Made by a program: the position numbers and the translations under genes
Assembly (NCBI RefSeq): GCF_016412875.1
Contig: NZ_JAEKPD010000001.1
Location: 1 to 64,000, forward strand
From: Palleronia pontilimi
GTDB lineage: Bacteria; Pseudomonadota; Alphaproteobacteria; Rhodobacterales; Rhodobacteraceae
Reading direction: 5' to 3'
DNA: 64,000 nt
Notes under the pieces: generated by a model
What the model saw: the letters and a program-made list of their open reading frames with translations, nothing else
Databases searched by the model: none
What the model was told of the DNA's origin: nothing
In this document: positions 51,617-59,623 of the stretch, piece by piece
Position numbering within the stretch: position 1 is the stretch's first letter
How the letters are laid out: the number at the start of each line of letters is the position of its first letter

Positions 51617-52660
51617 TCAGCGCGGGGGCTGGCCTCCTCCGCAGACGGGGCAGTCGGGACGCCGCTTCAGCGCGATGGTGCGGTGCTCGCCGTGCAGCGC
51701 ATCGTGGATCGCCATGCCCCCGCGCAGCCCCTGCCCGGCGCCGGTCAGCTCCTTCATCGCCTCGGCCGCCATCATCGCGCCGACGATGCCCGGCAGGGGG
51801 CCAAGGACGCCGGCCTCGGCGCAGGTGGACGACTGGCCCGGCGCGGGGGCTTCGGGGAAAATGCAGGCGTAGCAGGGCGTGCCGTCATGGGGCGCGAAAG
51901 TGGTGATCTGCCCTTCCCAGGGCGACAGCGCGCCCGAGATCAGCGGGATACCCTGCGCCACGCACGCGGCGTTGACGACCTGTCGCGTTTCGAAATCGTC
52001 GCAGCCGTCGATCACCAGGTCATATTCGGCGGCCAGTTCTTCGGAAATATCGCTTGTCAGCCGACGGTGATAGGGACGGACGTTCAGATAGGGGTTGATC
52101 GCCGTCATCGCGGCCTCGGCCGAAAAGACCTTCGGCATCCCGATGCGCTTGTCGGTATGAATCACCTGGCGCTGCAGGTTCGACGCGTCCACGTGATCGT
52201 CGTCGATCACGCCAATGGTGCCGACCCCCGCCGCCGCAAGGTAGAGCAGGACGGGCGAGCCCAGACCCCCGGCGCCGACCACCAGCACGCGCGCTTCCTT
52301 CAGGCGCTTCTGGCCGGTGCCGCCGATCTCGCGCAGGACGACGTGGCGGGCGTAGCGGTCGAGCTCGCCCGGCGCGAACGCGCCCTCGGGCACTTCCTTC
52401 GGGCGGTTCTCGGGGCGCACCCGCTTGCGCAGCTTCTGCAGGCCCAGCCGATAGACGAAGAACAGCGCCACGATGGCGCCCAGCACCAGCCATTCGCCGG
52501 TGCTGCCGCCCAGCGCGGGGCGCAGCGGGTTCGGAAACAGCGTCAGCGCCAGCACGGTCACGTAAAGCAGGCCCAGAAGGATCAGCCGGGCCTGCGCCGG
52601 GTATCCGGCGCGTCCGCCCAGCCACCAGATCAGGATGGCGGCAATCAGGAACAGGATCAT
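51617..52660 (-). CDS. ThiF/MoeB/HesA family E1-like protein with N-terminal membrane helices
   Basis: A 347-residue protein. Two or three hydrophobic helices (about 2-70) precede an E1-like adenylation domain: GAGGLGSPVLLYLAAAGVG (nucleotide binding), DDDHVDASNLQRQVIH, DGCDDFETRQVVN, the catalytic-cysteine region PGQSSTCAEAGVLGPLPG, and zinc cysteines CYAC and CPVC. Family members adenylate ubiquitin-like sulfur carriers for thiamin or molybdopterin. A membrane-anchored version is typical of this clade. The start overlaps the dut stop by 3 nt. Confidence 0.88.
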   Translation of the reverse strand: MILFLIAAILIWWLGGRAGYPAQARLILLGLLYVTVLALTLFPNPLRPALGGSTGEWLVLGAIVALFFVYRLGLQKLRKRVRPENRPKEVPEGAFAPGELDRYARHVVLREIGGTGQKRLKEARVLVVGAGGLGSPVLLYLAAAGVGTIGVIDDDHVDASNLQRQVIHTDKRIGMPKVFSAEAAMTAINPYLNVRPYHRRLTSDISEELAAEYDLVIDGCDDFETRQVVNAACVAQGIPLISGALSPWEGQITTFAPHDGTPCYACIFPEAPAPGQSSTCAEAGVLGPLPGIVGAMMAAEAMKELTGAGQGLRGGMAIHDALHGEHRTIALKRRPDCPVCGGGQPPR

Positions 52661-53133
52661 CAGACGGTCCCTGTCGAGCCGAAGCCGCCCGCGCCGCGCG
52701 CGGTGTCGTCCAAGGCATCGGCGTGCAGGAAGGCGGCCCGCGTCACCGGTGCGACGACCGCCTGTGCTATGCGCATCCCGTGGATGATCGTGACCGGCGT
52801 ATCGCCCAGGTTGACCATCAGCACGCCGACGTCGCCGCGATAATCGGCGTCCACGGTGCCGGGCGCGTTCACCAGGGTCAGCCCGTGCTTCATGGCCAGG
52901 CCCGAGCGGGGGCGGATCTGCAACTCGTACCCGTCGGGCACGGCCATCCGCAGACCCGTCGGCACGAGGGCGCGCTGCATCGGGCCAAGCGTGTCGCCGG
53001 TGTCGCGCCGCTCGGGGGGGAAATTCGCCCGCAGATCGGCCCCCGCGGCGCCCGCGCTGGCGTAATCGGGCAGATCCACCGCGTCATCCGCCCAAGGTGC
53101 GCGCTGGCAGAGGACACGGACCCGCTCAGTCAT
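52660..53133 (-). CDS. dut: dUTP diphosphatase
   Basis: A 157-residue trimeric dUTPase that hydrolyses dUTP to dUMP, keeping uracil out of DNA and supplying dTMP synthesis. The five motifs are visible, among them GADLRANF, RPRSGLA, the substrate loop NAPGTVDADYRG and the C-terminal GGFGSTG. The ATG at 53133 is preferred to upstream in-frame starts. It overlaps coaBC by 8 nt, a dut-coaBC pairing known in many bacteria. Confidence 0.95.
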   Translation of the reverse strand: MTERVRVLCQRAPWADDAVDLPDYASAGAAGADLRANFPPERRDTGDTLGPMQRALVPTGLRMAVPDGYELQIRPRSGLAMKHGLTLVNAPGTVDADYRGDVGVLMVNLGDTPVTIIHGMRIAQAVVAPVTRAAFLHADALDDTARGAGGFGSTGTV

Positions 53134-54331
53134 CGCCGCGGCCCAGGTGGTCGGCGATGCGCCGGGCGAGCTTGCGCGCAACCTGGGATTTCGTGGCGCG
53201 AGGCCAGGTCTCGACGCTGTTTTCGGCGATCAGCGTCACGGCGTTTTCCGTGCCCCCCATGATCCCGGTTTCGGGCGAAACATCGTTGGCGACGATCCAG
53301 TCGCAGCCCTTGCGCATCCGCTTGGCGGTGGCGTTCTCGATCACGTTGTCGGTTTCGGCCGCGAAGCCGATGACCAGCGGGGGGCGGCCCTGTCGCATCT
53401 GCGCGACACCGGCCAGGATGTCCGGGTTCTCGGCCAGGTCAAGCTGCGGTAGCCCGTCCGCGCCCTTTTTCATCTTCCGATCCGCGGCTTGCGAGACGCG
53501 CCAATCGGCTACGGCCGCGGCGAAGATGGCGGCATCGGCGGGCAGCGCGCCCGTGACCGCGTCCTGCATCTGGCGCGCGGTTTCAACGCGGATCACCCGC
53601 ACACCCGCGGGCGGCGGGGTGGCGGCCGGGCCAGTGACGAAGCTCACATCTGCGCCCAGATCGCGCAGCGCTTCGGCAATGGCCGTGCCTTGCGTCCCGG
53701 ACGAGCGGTTGGCGATGTAGCGCACCGGGTCGATGGGCTCATGGGTGGGGCCCGACGTGACCAGGGCGTGACGCCCCCTGAGCGACCCGTCCGCAAGCCT
53801 GACGGCGATGGCATCGACGATCTCCAACGGCTCGGCCATGCGACCGGGGCCGTATTCGCCGCAGGCCATGTCCCCTTCGCCGGGACCGACGGTGGCGATC
53901 CCGTCGGCTTGCAGCGTGGCCAGGTTGCGCCGGGTCGCGGGGTGCTGCCACATCCGCACGTTCATGGAGGGCGCGATCAGCACGGGCGTGTCGGTGGCCA
54001 GAAGCAGCGTCGAGGCCAGGTCGTCGCCATGCCCGTTCGCCATTTTCGCCATCAGGTCGGCCGTCGCCGGGGCCACGACCACCAGATCGGCCACGCGGCT
54101 CAGCTGGATATGCCCCATCTCGGCCTCGTCCGTCAGGTTCCACAGGTCGGAATAGACCTTGCTGCCCGCCAGCGACGACAGCGACAGGGGTGTCACGAAT
54201 TCCGATCCCGCGCGGGTCAGAACGGGCGTCACCGTGGCACCCCGTTCGCGCAGGCGGCGGATCAGGTCGAGCGACTTGAACGCCGCGATGCCGCCGCCGA
54301 CGATCAGAAGGATGTGCTTGGTGTCGAGCAT
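53126..54331 (-). CDS. coaBC: Bifunctional phosphopantothenoylcysteine decarboxylase / phosphopantothenate-cysteine ligase
   Basis: A 401-residue coenzyme A biosynthesis enzyme. The CoaC half (about 1-185) has the flavin-binding VGGGIAAFKSLDLIRRL, the catalytic His in MGHIQLSRVADL, APSMNVRMWQHP and the catalytic Cys in ACGEYGPGRMAEP. The CoaB half has VTSGPTHEPIDPVRYIANR, AAVADWR, a KMKK motif and the C-terminal VIGFAAETDN ... ANDVS. Both activities look intact. It heads the coaBC-dut-thiF overlap chain. Confidence 0.94.
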   Translation of the reverse strand: MLDTKHILLIVGGGIAAFKSLDLIRRLRERGATVTPVLTRAGSEFVTPLSLSSLAGSKVYSDLWNLTDEAEMGHIQLSRVADLVVVAPATADLMAKMANGHGDDLASTLLLATDTPVLIAPSMNVRMWQHPATRRNLATLQADGIATVGPGEGDMACGEYGPGRMAEPLEIVDAIAVRLADGSLRGRHALVTSGPTHEPIDPVRYIANRSSGTQGTAIAEALRDLGADVSFVTGPAATPPPAGVRVIRVETARQMQDAVTGALPADAAIFAAAVADWRVSQAADRKMKKGADGLPQLDLAENPDILAGVAQMRQGRPPLVIGFAAETDNVIENATAKRMRKGCDWIVANDVSPETGIMGGTENAVTLIAENSVETWPRATKSQVARKLARRIADHLGRGDD

Positions 54332-54375
54332 GTTGGCCGCGACCCTAGGCGAGCCACCCCGCCCCGTCCAGCGCG

Positions 54376-55185
54376 TCAGTTGAAGGCATCGCAGGGGTCC
54401 GCGCGGTCCGAGATGTCCACGTCGCTGACCACCCACGCGTCGAACGGCGCGCCGGTCTCGGGGGCGATGTATTGGCCGATCGAGATGACGCTGACCTCGG
54501 GCCGCGCGAAGCCCAGGTAGAGCGGCACGCCCCAGTCCCGCCGCGCGTGGCCGTTGCCGGTGATGATCGCCACGGGACCGCCGGTCTCGTCGAGCGCCTG
54601 CAAAGCAGCGCGCGCCAGGGTCGCGTCGCGCAGGCGCTGGGCTTCGACCATGCCGGGCAGCATTTCGGACGGAAGGGCGCCGCAATGGGCCTCGTGCTGC
54701 AGGTTTTCGCGGGCGTCCTGCTCTTCCAGAGGCAGAGCCAGGTCCAGGCCGAACAGGATCGCGTCCTCGCCCATCGCCTGGGCCGCGCCTTGCGAGACCG
54801 CATCCCCCAGCGTGTCGCGGGGAACGCCGCCGCCGTAGAGCCGTGCGCCATCGGCGGCGGCGAAGATCGGCGCGTAGTCCGTGAAATCGGGCCAGCCGCG
54901 CTCTTCCCAGTTCAGAGCGTCCGCCAGGGTTTCGGGCGCGGCATCCTGCATCCGCGTCGCAAGGGCGCCCTGGGTGGGTTCGAGCATTTCGAACACGATC
55001 GCAGCCGGGGCCATGCGGGCGACCCAATCGGCCTGGTTGGCGTGGTGTTCGGCGATGTCGTGCAGTTCGCCCATGGCGACGATCTGCGCGTCAAGCGGCA
55101 CCCCGTCGGGCGACATGGGGGCGCCAGACAAAGCCGCCGCCCAGAAAATCGGGGCGGCGGAGGTCAGGAGGATACGGCGGATCAC
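54376..55185 (-). CDS. ChaN family haem-binding lipoprotein-like protein
   Basis: A 269-residue protein. The GTG at 55185 overlaps the rpoH stop (GTGA). A short hydrophobic N-terminus (LLTSAAPIFWAAALSG) looks like a signal peptide; the usual lipobox Cys is not visible. ALVAMGE-type IVAMGELHDIAEHHANQADW, VFEMLEPTQ and ITGNGHARRDWGVP are ChaN-family motifs; the glutamate-histidine pairs belong to a TIKI-like fold. ChaN homologues bind haem cofacially and are linked to iron uptake. It is probably co-transcribed with the sigma factor. Confidence 0.85.
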   Translation of the reverse strand: MIRRILLTSAAPIFWAAALSGAPMSPDGVPLDAQIVAMGELHDIAEHHANQADWVARMAPAAIVFEMLEPTQGALATRMQDAAPETLADALNWEERGWPDFTDYAPIFAAADGARLYGGGVPRDTLGDAVSQGAAQAMGEDAILFGLDLALPLEEQDARENLQHEAHCGALPSEMLPGMVEAQRLRDATLARAALQALDETGGPVAIITGNGHARRDWGVPLYLGFARPEVSVISIGQYIAPETGAPFDAWVVSDVDISDRADPCDAFN

Positions 55186-56060
55186 GCCAGGAAGTTGTGC
55201 ACTTCCGCAGACTGGGTTTCCAGCATCTTGCGCATCTTCTGGAAGGCCGCGGCCTCGAGCTGGCGGACGCGTTCCTTGGACAGGCCCAGTTCGGTGCCAA
55301 GGCTTTCCAGCGTGCGGGCCTGGTCGCGCATCTTGCGCTCGCGGACGATGAACTGCTCGCGCTCGTTGAGTTGCGACATGGCATCGACCAGCCAGACGCG
55401 CAGCGTGTCGATGTCCTTGCGGTGGCTGACGGTTTCGTCCGCCTGGGCGCTGTCGTCCTCGAGCGCGTCGATCCATTGACGCCCCTCGTCTTCGGTGGAT
55501 TGCGTCGCGTTCAGCGAGAAATCCGAGCCGGCAAGACGGCCTTCCATCATCTCGACGTCGTGCAGCGGCACGCCCACTTCGACCGAGATCATGTGGCGCA
55601 TCTGGTGGCGATCCAGCGGCTCGCCCCGCGCCGCGGCTTCACGCTCGAGCCGGGCCTGCACGCGGCGCATGTTGAAGAACAGCGACTTCTGGCTGCTGGT
55701 CGATCCGGTGCGGACCATGGACCAGTTGCGCATGACGTAATCCTGGATCGACGCCTTGATCCACCAGACGGCGTAGGTGGAGAAGCGCACGCCGCGATCG
55801 GGGTCGAACTTGTCGGCGGCTTTCATCAGGCCAAGGCCCGCTTCCTGGATCAAGTCGTTCATCGGAGCGCCGTACCGGCGGAACTTCGCGGCCATCGAAA
55901 TGGCAAGACGCATATACGCAGTAATCAGGCGGTGCAGCGACTTTTCACAACGCTCGTCCCGCCAGGCATAGGCCAGACGCAACTCCGTCTCGGCGTCAAG
56001 CAACTCGGCTTGCATCGCCCGGCGGGACAGTGTCTGGTCGGAAAATCCATCGAATGCCAT
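55182..56060 (-). CDS. rpoH: RNA polymerase sigma-32 factor (RpoH, RpoHII-like)
   Basis: A 292-residue sigma factor. Region 2 has LITAYMRLAISMAAKFRRYG and DLIQEAGLGLMKAADKFDPD, with FSTYAVWWIKASIQDYVMRN for -10 recognition. The RpoH box reads SSQKSLFFNMRR, and region 4 ends with LGLSKERVRQLEAAAFQKMR. The SSQKSLFFN form resembles what I recall of Rhodobacter RpoHII rather than RpoHI, so it may serve oxidative (singlet oxygen) as well as heat stress. The start at 56060 follows GGGAGA. A sigma-E-like promoter lies at 56129-56156. Confidence 0.93.
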   Translation of the reverse strand: MAFDGFSDQTLSRRAMQAELLDAETELRLAYAWRDERCEKSLHRLITAYMRLAISMAAKFRRYGAPMNDLIQEAGLGLMKAADKFDPDRGVRFSTYAVWWIKASIQDYVMRNWSMVRTGSTSSQKSLFFNMRRVQARLEREAAARGEPLDRHQMRHMISVEVGVPLHDVEMMEGRLAGSDFSLNATQSTEDEGRQWIDALEDDSAQADETVSHRKDIDTLRVWLVDAMSQLNEREQFIVRERKMRDQARTLESLGTELGLSKERVRQLEAAAFQKMRKMLETQSAEVHNFLA

Positions 56061-56128
56061 CGTCGTATCTCCCCAGATTGAAACATCGGACGGTGCGGTG
56101 ATTGTTTTTTTACACAGCCCTACAGCCA

Positions 56129-56156
56129 CCAGACGCACGACCCAAAAGAAAGTTCC
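56129..56156 (-). promoter_or_regulatory. Candidate ECF/sigma-E-type promoter for rpoH
   Basis: On the - strand GGAACTT (56156-56150) is followed after exactly 16 nt by TCTGG (56133-56129). This is very close to the sigma-E (ECF) consensus GGAACTT-N16-TCTGA. The predicted transcript would begin about 60 nt before the rpoH ATG. It is the only such pair noticed in the window. Confidence 0.5.
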
Positions 56157-56162
56157 TGAAGT

Positions 56163-56687
56163 TTGTTGCCAAATCTGACATTCATCTTAGGTGGCGCTGC
56201 CTCGGGCAAGTCCAACTATTCGGAATCGTTGGCGAAAAGGTGCGACATTCCGCGCATATACCTGGCCACGGCACAGGCTTTCGATAGAGAAATGACACAG
56301 AAGATCGCGGCCCACAGGCGGTCGCGCGCGGCGGACGGATGGGTCACAATCGAGGAACCCTTGGCCCTGGCCGACGCCCTGGGTCGGGCTCCGGGCGGCG
56401 CGCTGGTCCTGCTCGATTGCCTGACGCTGTGGCTGTCCAACATCCTGCTGGCCGAGCGCGATATCGCGGCCGAAATCGACGCGCTGATGCCCGCGCTGGT
56501 CGGCCGCGACGCGCCGCTCATCGTGGTGTCGAACGAGGTCGGCGCGGGGATCGTGCCCGAAACGCCGCTCGGCCGCCGGTTCCGGACCGCGCAGGGCGGG
56601 CTGAACCAGGCGGTCGCGGCACGGGCCCACCTGGTGGTGAGCGTCATGGCGGGGCTGCCGCTGGCGCTGAAAGGGCAATTGCCATGA
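56163..56687 (+). CDS. cobU: Adenosylcobinamide kinase / adenosylcobinamide-phosphate guanylyltransferase
   Basis: A 174-residue bifunctional enzyme of vitamin B12 nucleotide-loop assembly. The P-loop is GGAASGKSNYSE, the guanylylation region is AHRRSRAADGW, and the signature LLDCLTLWLSNIL and SNEVGAGIVPETPLGRRF follow. No ATG is available; the start is TTG at 56163 or 56166, only 7 nt from the divergent rpoH promoter region. Only this and the phosphatase gene represent the cobalamin pathway here. Confidence 0.92.
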   Translation: MLPNLTFILGGAASGKSNYSESLAKRCDIPRIYLATAQAFDREMTQKIAAHRRSRAADGWVTIEEPLALADALGRAPGGALVLLDCLTLWLSNILLAERDIAAEIDALMPALVGRDAPLIVVSNEVGAGIVPETPLGRRFRTAQGGLNQAVAARAHLVVSVMAGLPLALKGQLP

Positions 56688-57304
56688 GCACGCTCTGGTG
56701 GGTGCGGCACGGACCGACCCACGCCAAGGGCATGGTGGGCTGGACCGACCTGCCCGCCGACCTGTCCGATACCGGGCAGTTGCGGCGGCTGTCGGCGCTG
56801 TTGCCCGATGCGCCGGTCATCTCGTCCACGCTCAGCCGCGCCGTCGAGACCGCCGACGCGATCCAGGATGGTCGCCCCCGCCTGCCCCACGACCCCGACC
56901 TGCGCGAGCTGCATTTCGGCGAGTGGGAGATGCGGCGCCACGACGAGATCGAGGAAGAAGACCCCGCCCACATCCGCGCCTTCTGGGACCAGCCCGGCGA
57001 GATCAGCGCGCCCGGCGGCGAAAGCTGGGCTGACCTACAGGCCCGTGTCGGTCGCGCGGCCGACCGGCTGCTGGCCCGCGGCACGGACGTGATCGTGGTG
57101 GCCCATTTCGGCGCGATCCTGACCCAGTACCAGCGCGCCGCCGGGCTGACGACGCGCGATGCGTTCGGGCAGAAGATCGACAACCTGTCAGTCTCGGCCT
57201 TTCGCTGGGCAGGCTCGGGGTCGTCGCCGCGGGACGCGGATGCCGACCTTGCCGCGGCCAGCAGCGCCGACTGGACCGTCCTGCGCATCAATCACCTGGC
57301 GTGA
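56684..57304 (+). CDS. Histidine phosphatase family protein (CobC-like)
   Basis: A 206-residue phosphoglycerate-mutase-fold phosphatase. The catalytic RHGPT motif is at residues 8-12. STLSRAVETADAI, ELHFGEWEMRRHDEIE and the second histidine in VVAHFGAIL complete the active site. Coupling to cobU (ATGA overlap) argues for an alpha-ribazole-5'-phosphate phosphatase (CobC) role, although the general family is promiscuous. Confidence 0.85.
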   Translation: MSTLWWVRHGPTHAKGMVGWTDLPADLSDTGQLRRLSALLPDAPVISSTLSRAVETADAIQDGRPRLPHDPDLRELHFGEWEMRRHDEIEEEDPAHIRAFWDQPGEISAPGGESWADLQARVGRAADRLLARGTDVIVVAHFGAILTQYQRAAGLTTRDAFGQKIDNLSVSAFRWAGSGSSPRDADADLAAASSADWTVLRINHLA

Positions 57305-57363
57305 TCGCGGATCGCATGGAATTGAATTAGGCAGGACGCGGGGTGACCCGGTAGCGTCGCGGG

Positions 57364-58056
57364 ATGACCCATGAACTGATCCTCGGCGATCCCGCCTATT
57401 CCAGCTGGTCCCTGCGGGCCTGGCTTCTGGTCACGCGTTTCGACATCCCGCATCGCCTGCGCTGGGTCGAGCTTTATGCCGACACTCCGCTGGCCGCCCA
57501 GATCGCCGCGCCGCCCGCGCGCACGGTGCCGACCCTGCTGTTCGACGGCGGCGCGGTGGCGTCCGACACGATCAGCATCGCCGAAGAGCTGGCGACGCGC
57601 TACCCGGATCGCGGCTTCTGGCCGACCGAGCCGCTGCCGCGCGCCATGGCCCGCAACCTGGCGGCCGAGATGCACGCGGGCTTCGCCGCGCTGCGCAACG
57701 CTTGCCCCATGTGCCTGCGCACCGCCTATGCCGACGTGCCCGTCAGCGCCGAGGTACAGGTGGATCTGGACCGTCTGGACGTGATCTGGACCGACGCGCT
57801 GGCGCGCTCGGGCGGGCCGTGGCTGGCGGGCGACTACTCCATCGCCGACGCGTTCTACGCGCCGGTCGCGGCGCGGATCGCAGGCTACGGGCTGGCGGCG
57901 TCGGACGTGGCGCGGGACTACGTGGACCGGCACCTGGGCGACCCGGCCTTCGCCGAATGGCGGGCCCTGGCGAAGGACCGCGGCCCCGACCTGCACGAGG
58001 TGCAGTACAAGATGCCCTATCCGCGCCGCCCTTTCCCGGATAGCCTGCCGCGTTAA
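57364..58056 (+). CDS. Glutathione S-transferase family protein
   Basis: A 230-residue two-domain protein. The N-terminal thioredoxin-like half begins ELILGDPAYSSWSLRAWLLV, with the glutathione-site Ser in SSWS and the cis-proline/ESxA region TVPTLLFDGGAVASDTISIAE. The C-terminal all-helical half ends in a GST-C domain (WLAGDYSIADAFYAPVAAR). Substrates are unknown. Its TAA stop forms part of a CtrA-like box upstream of comM. Confidence 0.88.
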   Translation: MTHELILGDPAYSSWSLRAWLLVTRFDIPHRLRWVELYADTPLAAQIAAPPARTVPTLLFDGGAVASDTISIAEELATRYPDRGFWPTEPLPRAMARNLAAEMHAGFAALRNACPMCLRTAYADVPVSAEVQVDLDRLDVIWTDALARSGGPWLAGDYSIADAFYAPVAARIAGYGLAASDVARDYVDRHLGDPAFAEWRALAKDRGPDLHEVQYKMPYPRRPFPDSLPR

Positions 58057-58102
58057 CCATTCCTAAACCTTCGCCGCGGTAGGGCTGTTAACCATGGTTA
58101 AC
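58053..58102 (+). promoter_or_regulatory. CtrA-like boxes upstream of comM
   Basis: TTAACCATTCCTAAA at 58053-58067 fits TTAA-N7-TAAA, close to the CtrA consensus TTAA-N7-TTAA with the characteristic TTAACCAT half. A perfect 16-bp palindrome GTTAACCATGGTTAAC follows at 58087-58102 and contains the same half-site on both strands (TTAA-N6-TTAA). The gap before comM is only 58 bp, so both sites would overlap its promoter. Confidence 0.55.
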
Positions 58103-58114
58103 GGGGATCCCTGA

Positions 58115-59623
58115 ATGGTTGCGCGCGCCTATACCGTCGCTTTCGAAGGGATCGAGGCGCGCCTGGTCGAAGTGCAATGCGCCATCGCGCCGGGCCTGCC
58201 GAGCTTCGCCATCGTCGGCCTGCCGGACAAGGCCGTGTCGGAAGCCCGCGACCGGGTGCGCGCGGCGCTGGATTCGCTGGCGATCGCCCTGCCCACCAAG
58301 CGTGTGGTCATCAACCTGTCGCCCGCCGATCTGCCGAAGGAAGGCAGCCATTTCGACCTGCCCATCGCTCTGGCGGTGCTGGCGGCGCTGGACATCCTGC
58401 CACATGACGCCGTGGAAGGCGCTCTGGCGCTGGGCGAGCTGTCGCTGGACGGCAAGCTGATGCCTGTGATCGGCGCCCTGCCCGCCGCCATGGCGGCCGC
58501 CGACAGCGACCGGATGCTGGTCTGCCCGCAAGCCTGCGGCGCGGAAGCGGCCTGGGTCGACGCCGCTCAGGTCATCGCGCCGCCGGACCTGGCCGCGGTG
58601 ATCCAGCATTTCACCGGCCAGAAACCGCTGAGCCCCGCGCAGGCGGGCGAGGTGACGGACGGCCCGCCGGCGCGTGACCTTTCCGAGGTGAAGGGCCAGG
58701 AGCGCGCCAAGCGCGCGCTGGAAATCGCGGCCGCCGGGCGGCACCACCTGATGATGGTGGGCACGCCCGGCTCGGGCAAATCCATGTTGGCCCAGCGCCT
58801 GCCCGGCATCCTGCCGCACCTGACCCCCGCCGAGGCGCTCGAGACGTCGATGATCCACTCGCTTGCAGGCCTGCTGGACGAGGGCGGGATCAGCCGCGTG
58901 CGCCCCTTCCAGGAGCCGCATCACACCGCATCGATGGCGGCCATCGTCGGCGGCGGCAAGGGGGCGAAACCGGGCCAGATCAGCCTGGCCCATAACGGCG
59001 TGCTCTTCATGGACGAGTTCCCCGAATTCGCGCGGCCGGTACTGGAAACCCTGCGCCAGCCGATCGAGACGGGCGACGTGGTGATCGCGCGCGCCAACGC
59101 CCATGTGCGCTATCCCTGCCGGTTCCTGCTGGTGGCCGCGGCCAACCCCTGCAAGTGCGGCTACCTGCCGGACCCGGCCCGCGCCTGCGCGCGGGTGCCC
59201 GATTGCGGGACGGACTACCTGGGGCGCATCTCCGGGCCGCTGATGGACCGCTTCGATCTGCGGGTCGAAGTGCCGCCGGTGGAGTTGGGTGACCTGGAGG
59301 GCCCATCCGACGGCGAAAGCACCGCCACCGTGGCGGCCCGGGTGGCCGCCGCGCGCGCGGTGCAGTCGGCGCGGTTCAAGGACCACGCGGACGTGCGGGT
59401 GAACGCGGATGCGTCGGGCGCGCTGCTGGACGAGATCGCGGTGCTGGACGCCGAAAGCCGCGCCCTGCTGAGCGGGGCCGCCGACCGGCTGGGTCTGAGC
59501 GCGCGGGGCTATCACCGGGTGTTGCGGGTGGCGCGGACCATCGCCGATCTGGCGGGCGCGCAGGATATCCGCAAGCCCCACCTGGCCGAGGCCCTGTCGT
59601 TCCGGCTGACCGCGCGGGTCTAG
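58115..59623 (+). CDS. comM: YifB/ComM family Mg-chelatase-like AAA ATPase
   Basis: A 502-residue ATPase. The N-terminal ChlI-like region (about 1-160: FEGIEARLVEVQCAIAPGLP, FAIVGLPDKAVSEARDRVRA) precedes the AAA core, with Walker A GTPGSGKSM, Walker B VLFMDEFPEF and RQPIETGDVVIARA. A cysteine cluster (NPCKCGY ... CARVPDCG) and a C-terminal Mg_chelatase_C domain follow. ComM is a hexameric branch-migration helicase that extends recombination tracts during DNA uptake. It converges on the CoA-transferase gene, sharing CTAG. Confidence 0.93.
   Translation: MVARAYTVAFEGIEARLVEVQCAIAPGLPSFAIVGLPDKAVSEARDRVRAALDSLAIALPTKRVVINLSPADLPKEGSHFDLPIALAVLAALDILPHDAVEGALALGELSLDGKLMPVIGALPAAMAAADSDRMLVCPQACGAEAAWVDAAQVIAPPDLAAVIQHFTGQKPLSPAQAGEVTDGPPARDLSEVKGQERAKRALEIAAAGRHHLMMVGTPGSGKSMLAQRLPGILPHLTPAEALETSMIHSLAGLLDEGGISRVRPFQEPHHTASMAAIVGGGKGAKPGQISLAHNGVLFMDEFPEFARPVLETLRQPIETGDVVIARANAHVRYPCRFLLVAAANPCKCGYLPDPARACARVPDCGTDYLGRISGPLMDRFDLRVEVPPVELGDLEGPSDGESTATVAARVAAARAVQSARFKDHADVRVNADASGALLDEIAVLDAESRALLSGAADRLGLSARGYHRVLRVARTIADLAGAQDIRKPHLAEALSFRLTARV

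Noticed and set aside
56132-56156. General-stress (EcfG-type) reading of the rpoH upstream box as GGAAC-N16-CGTC.
   Set aside because: The -10 part departs from CGTT, most Rhodobacteraceae lack the EcfG system, and the same bases fit the sigma-E pattern better.
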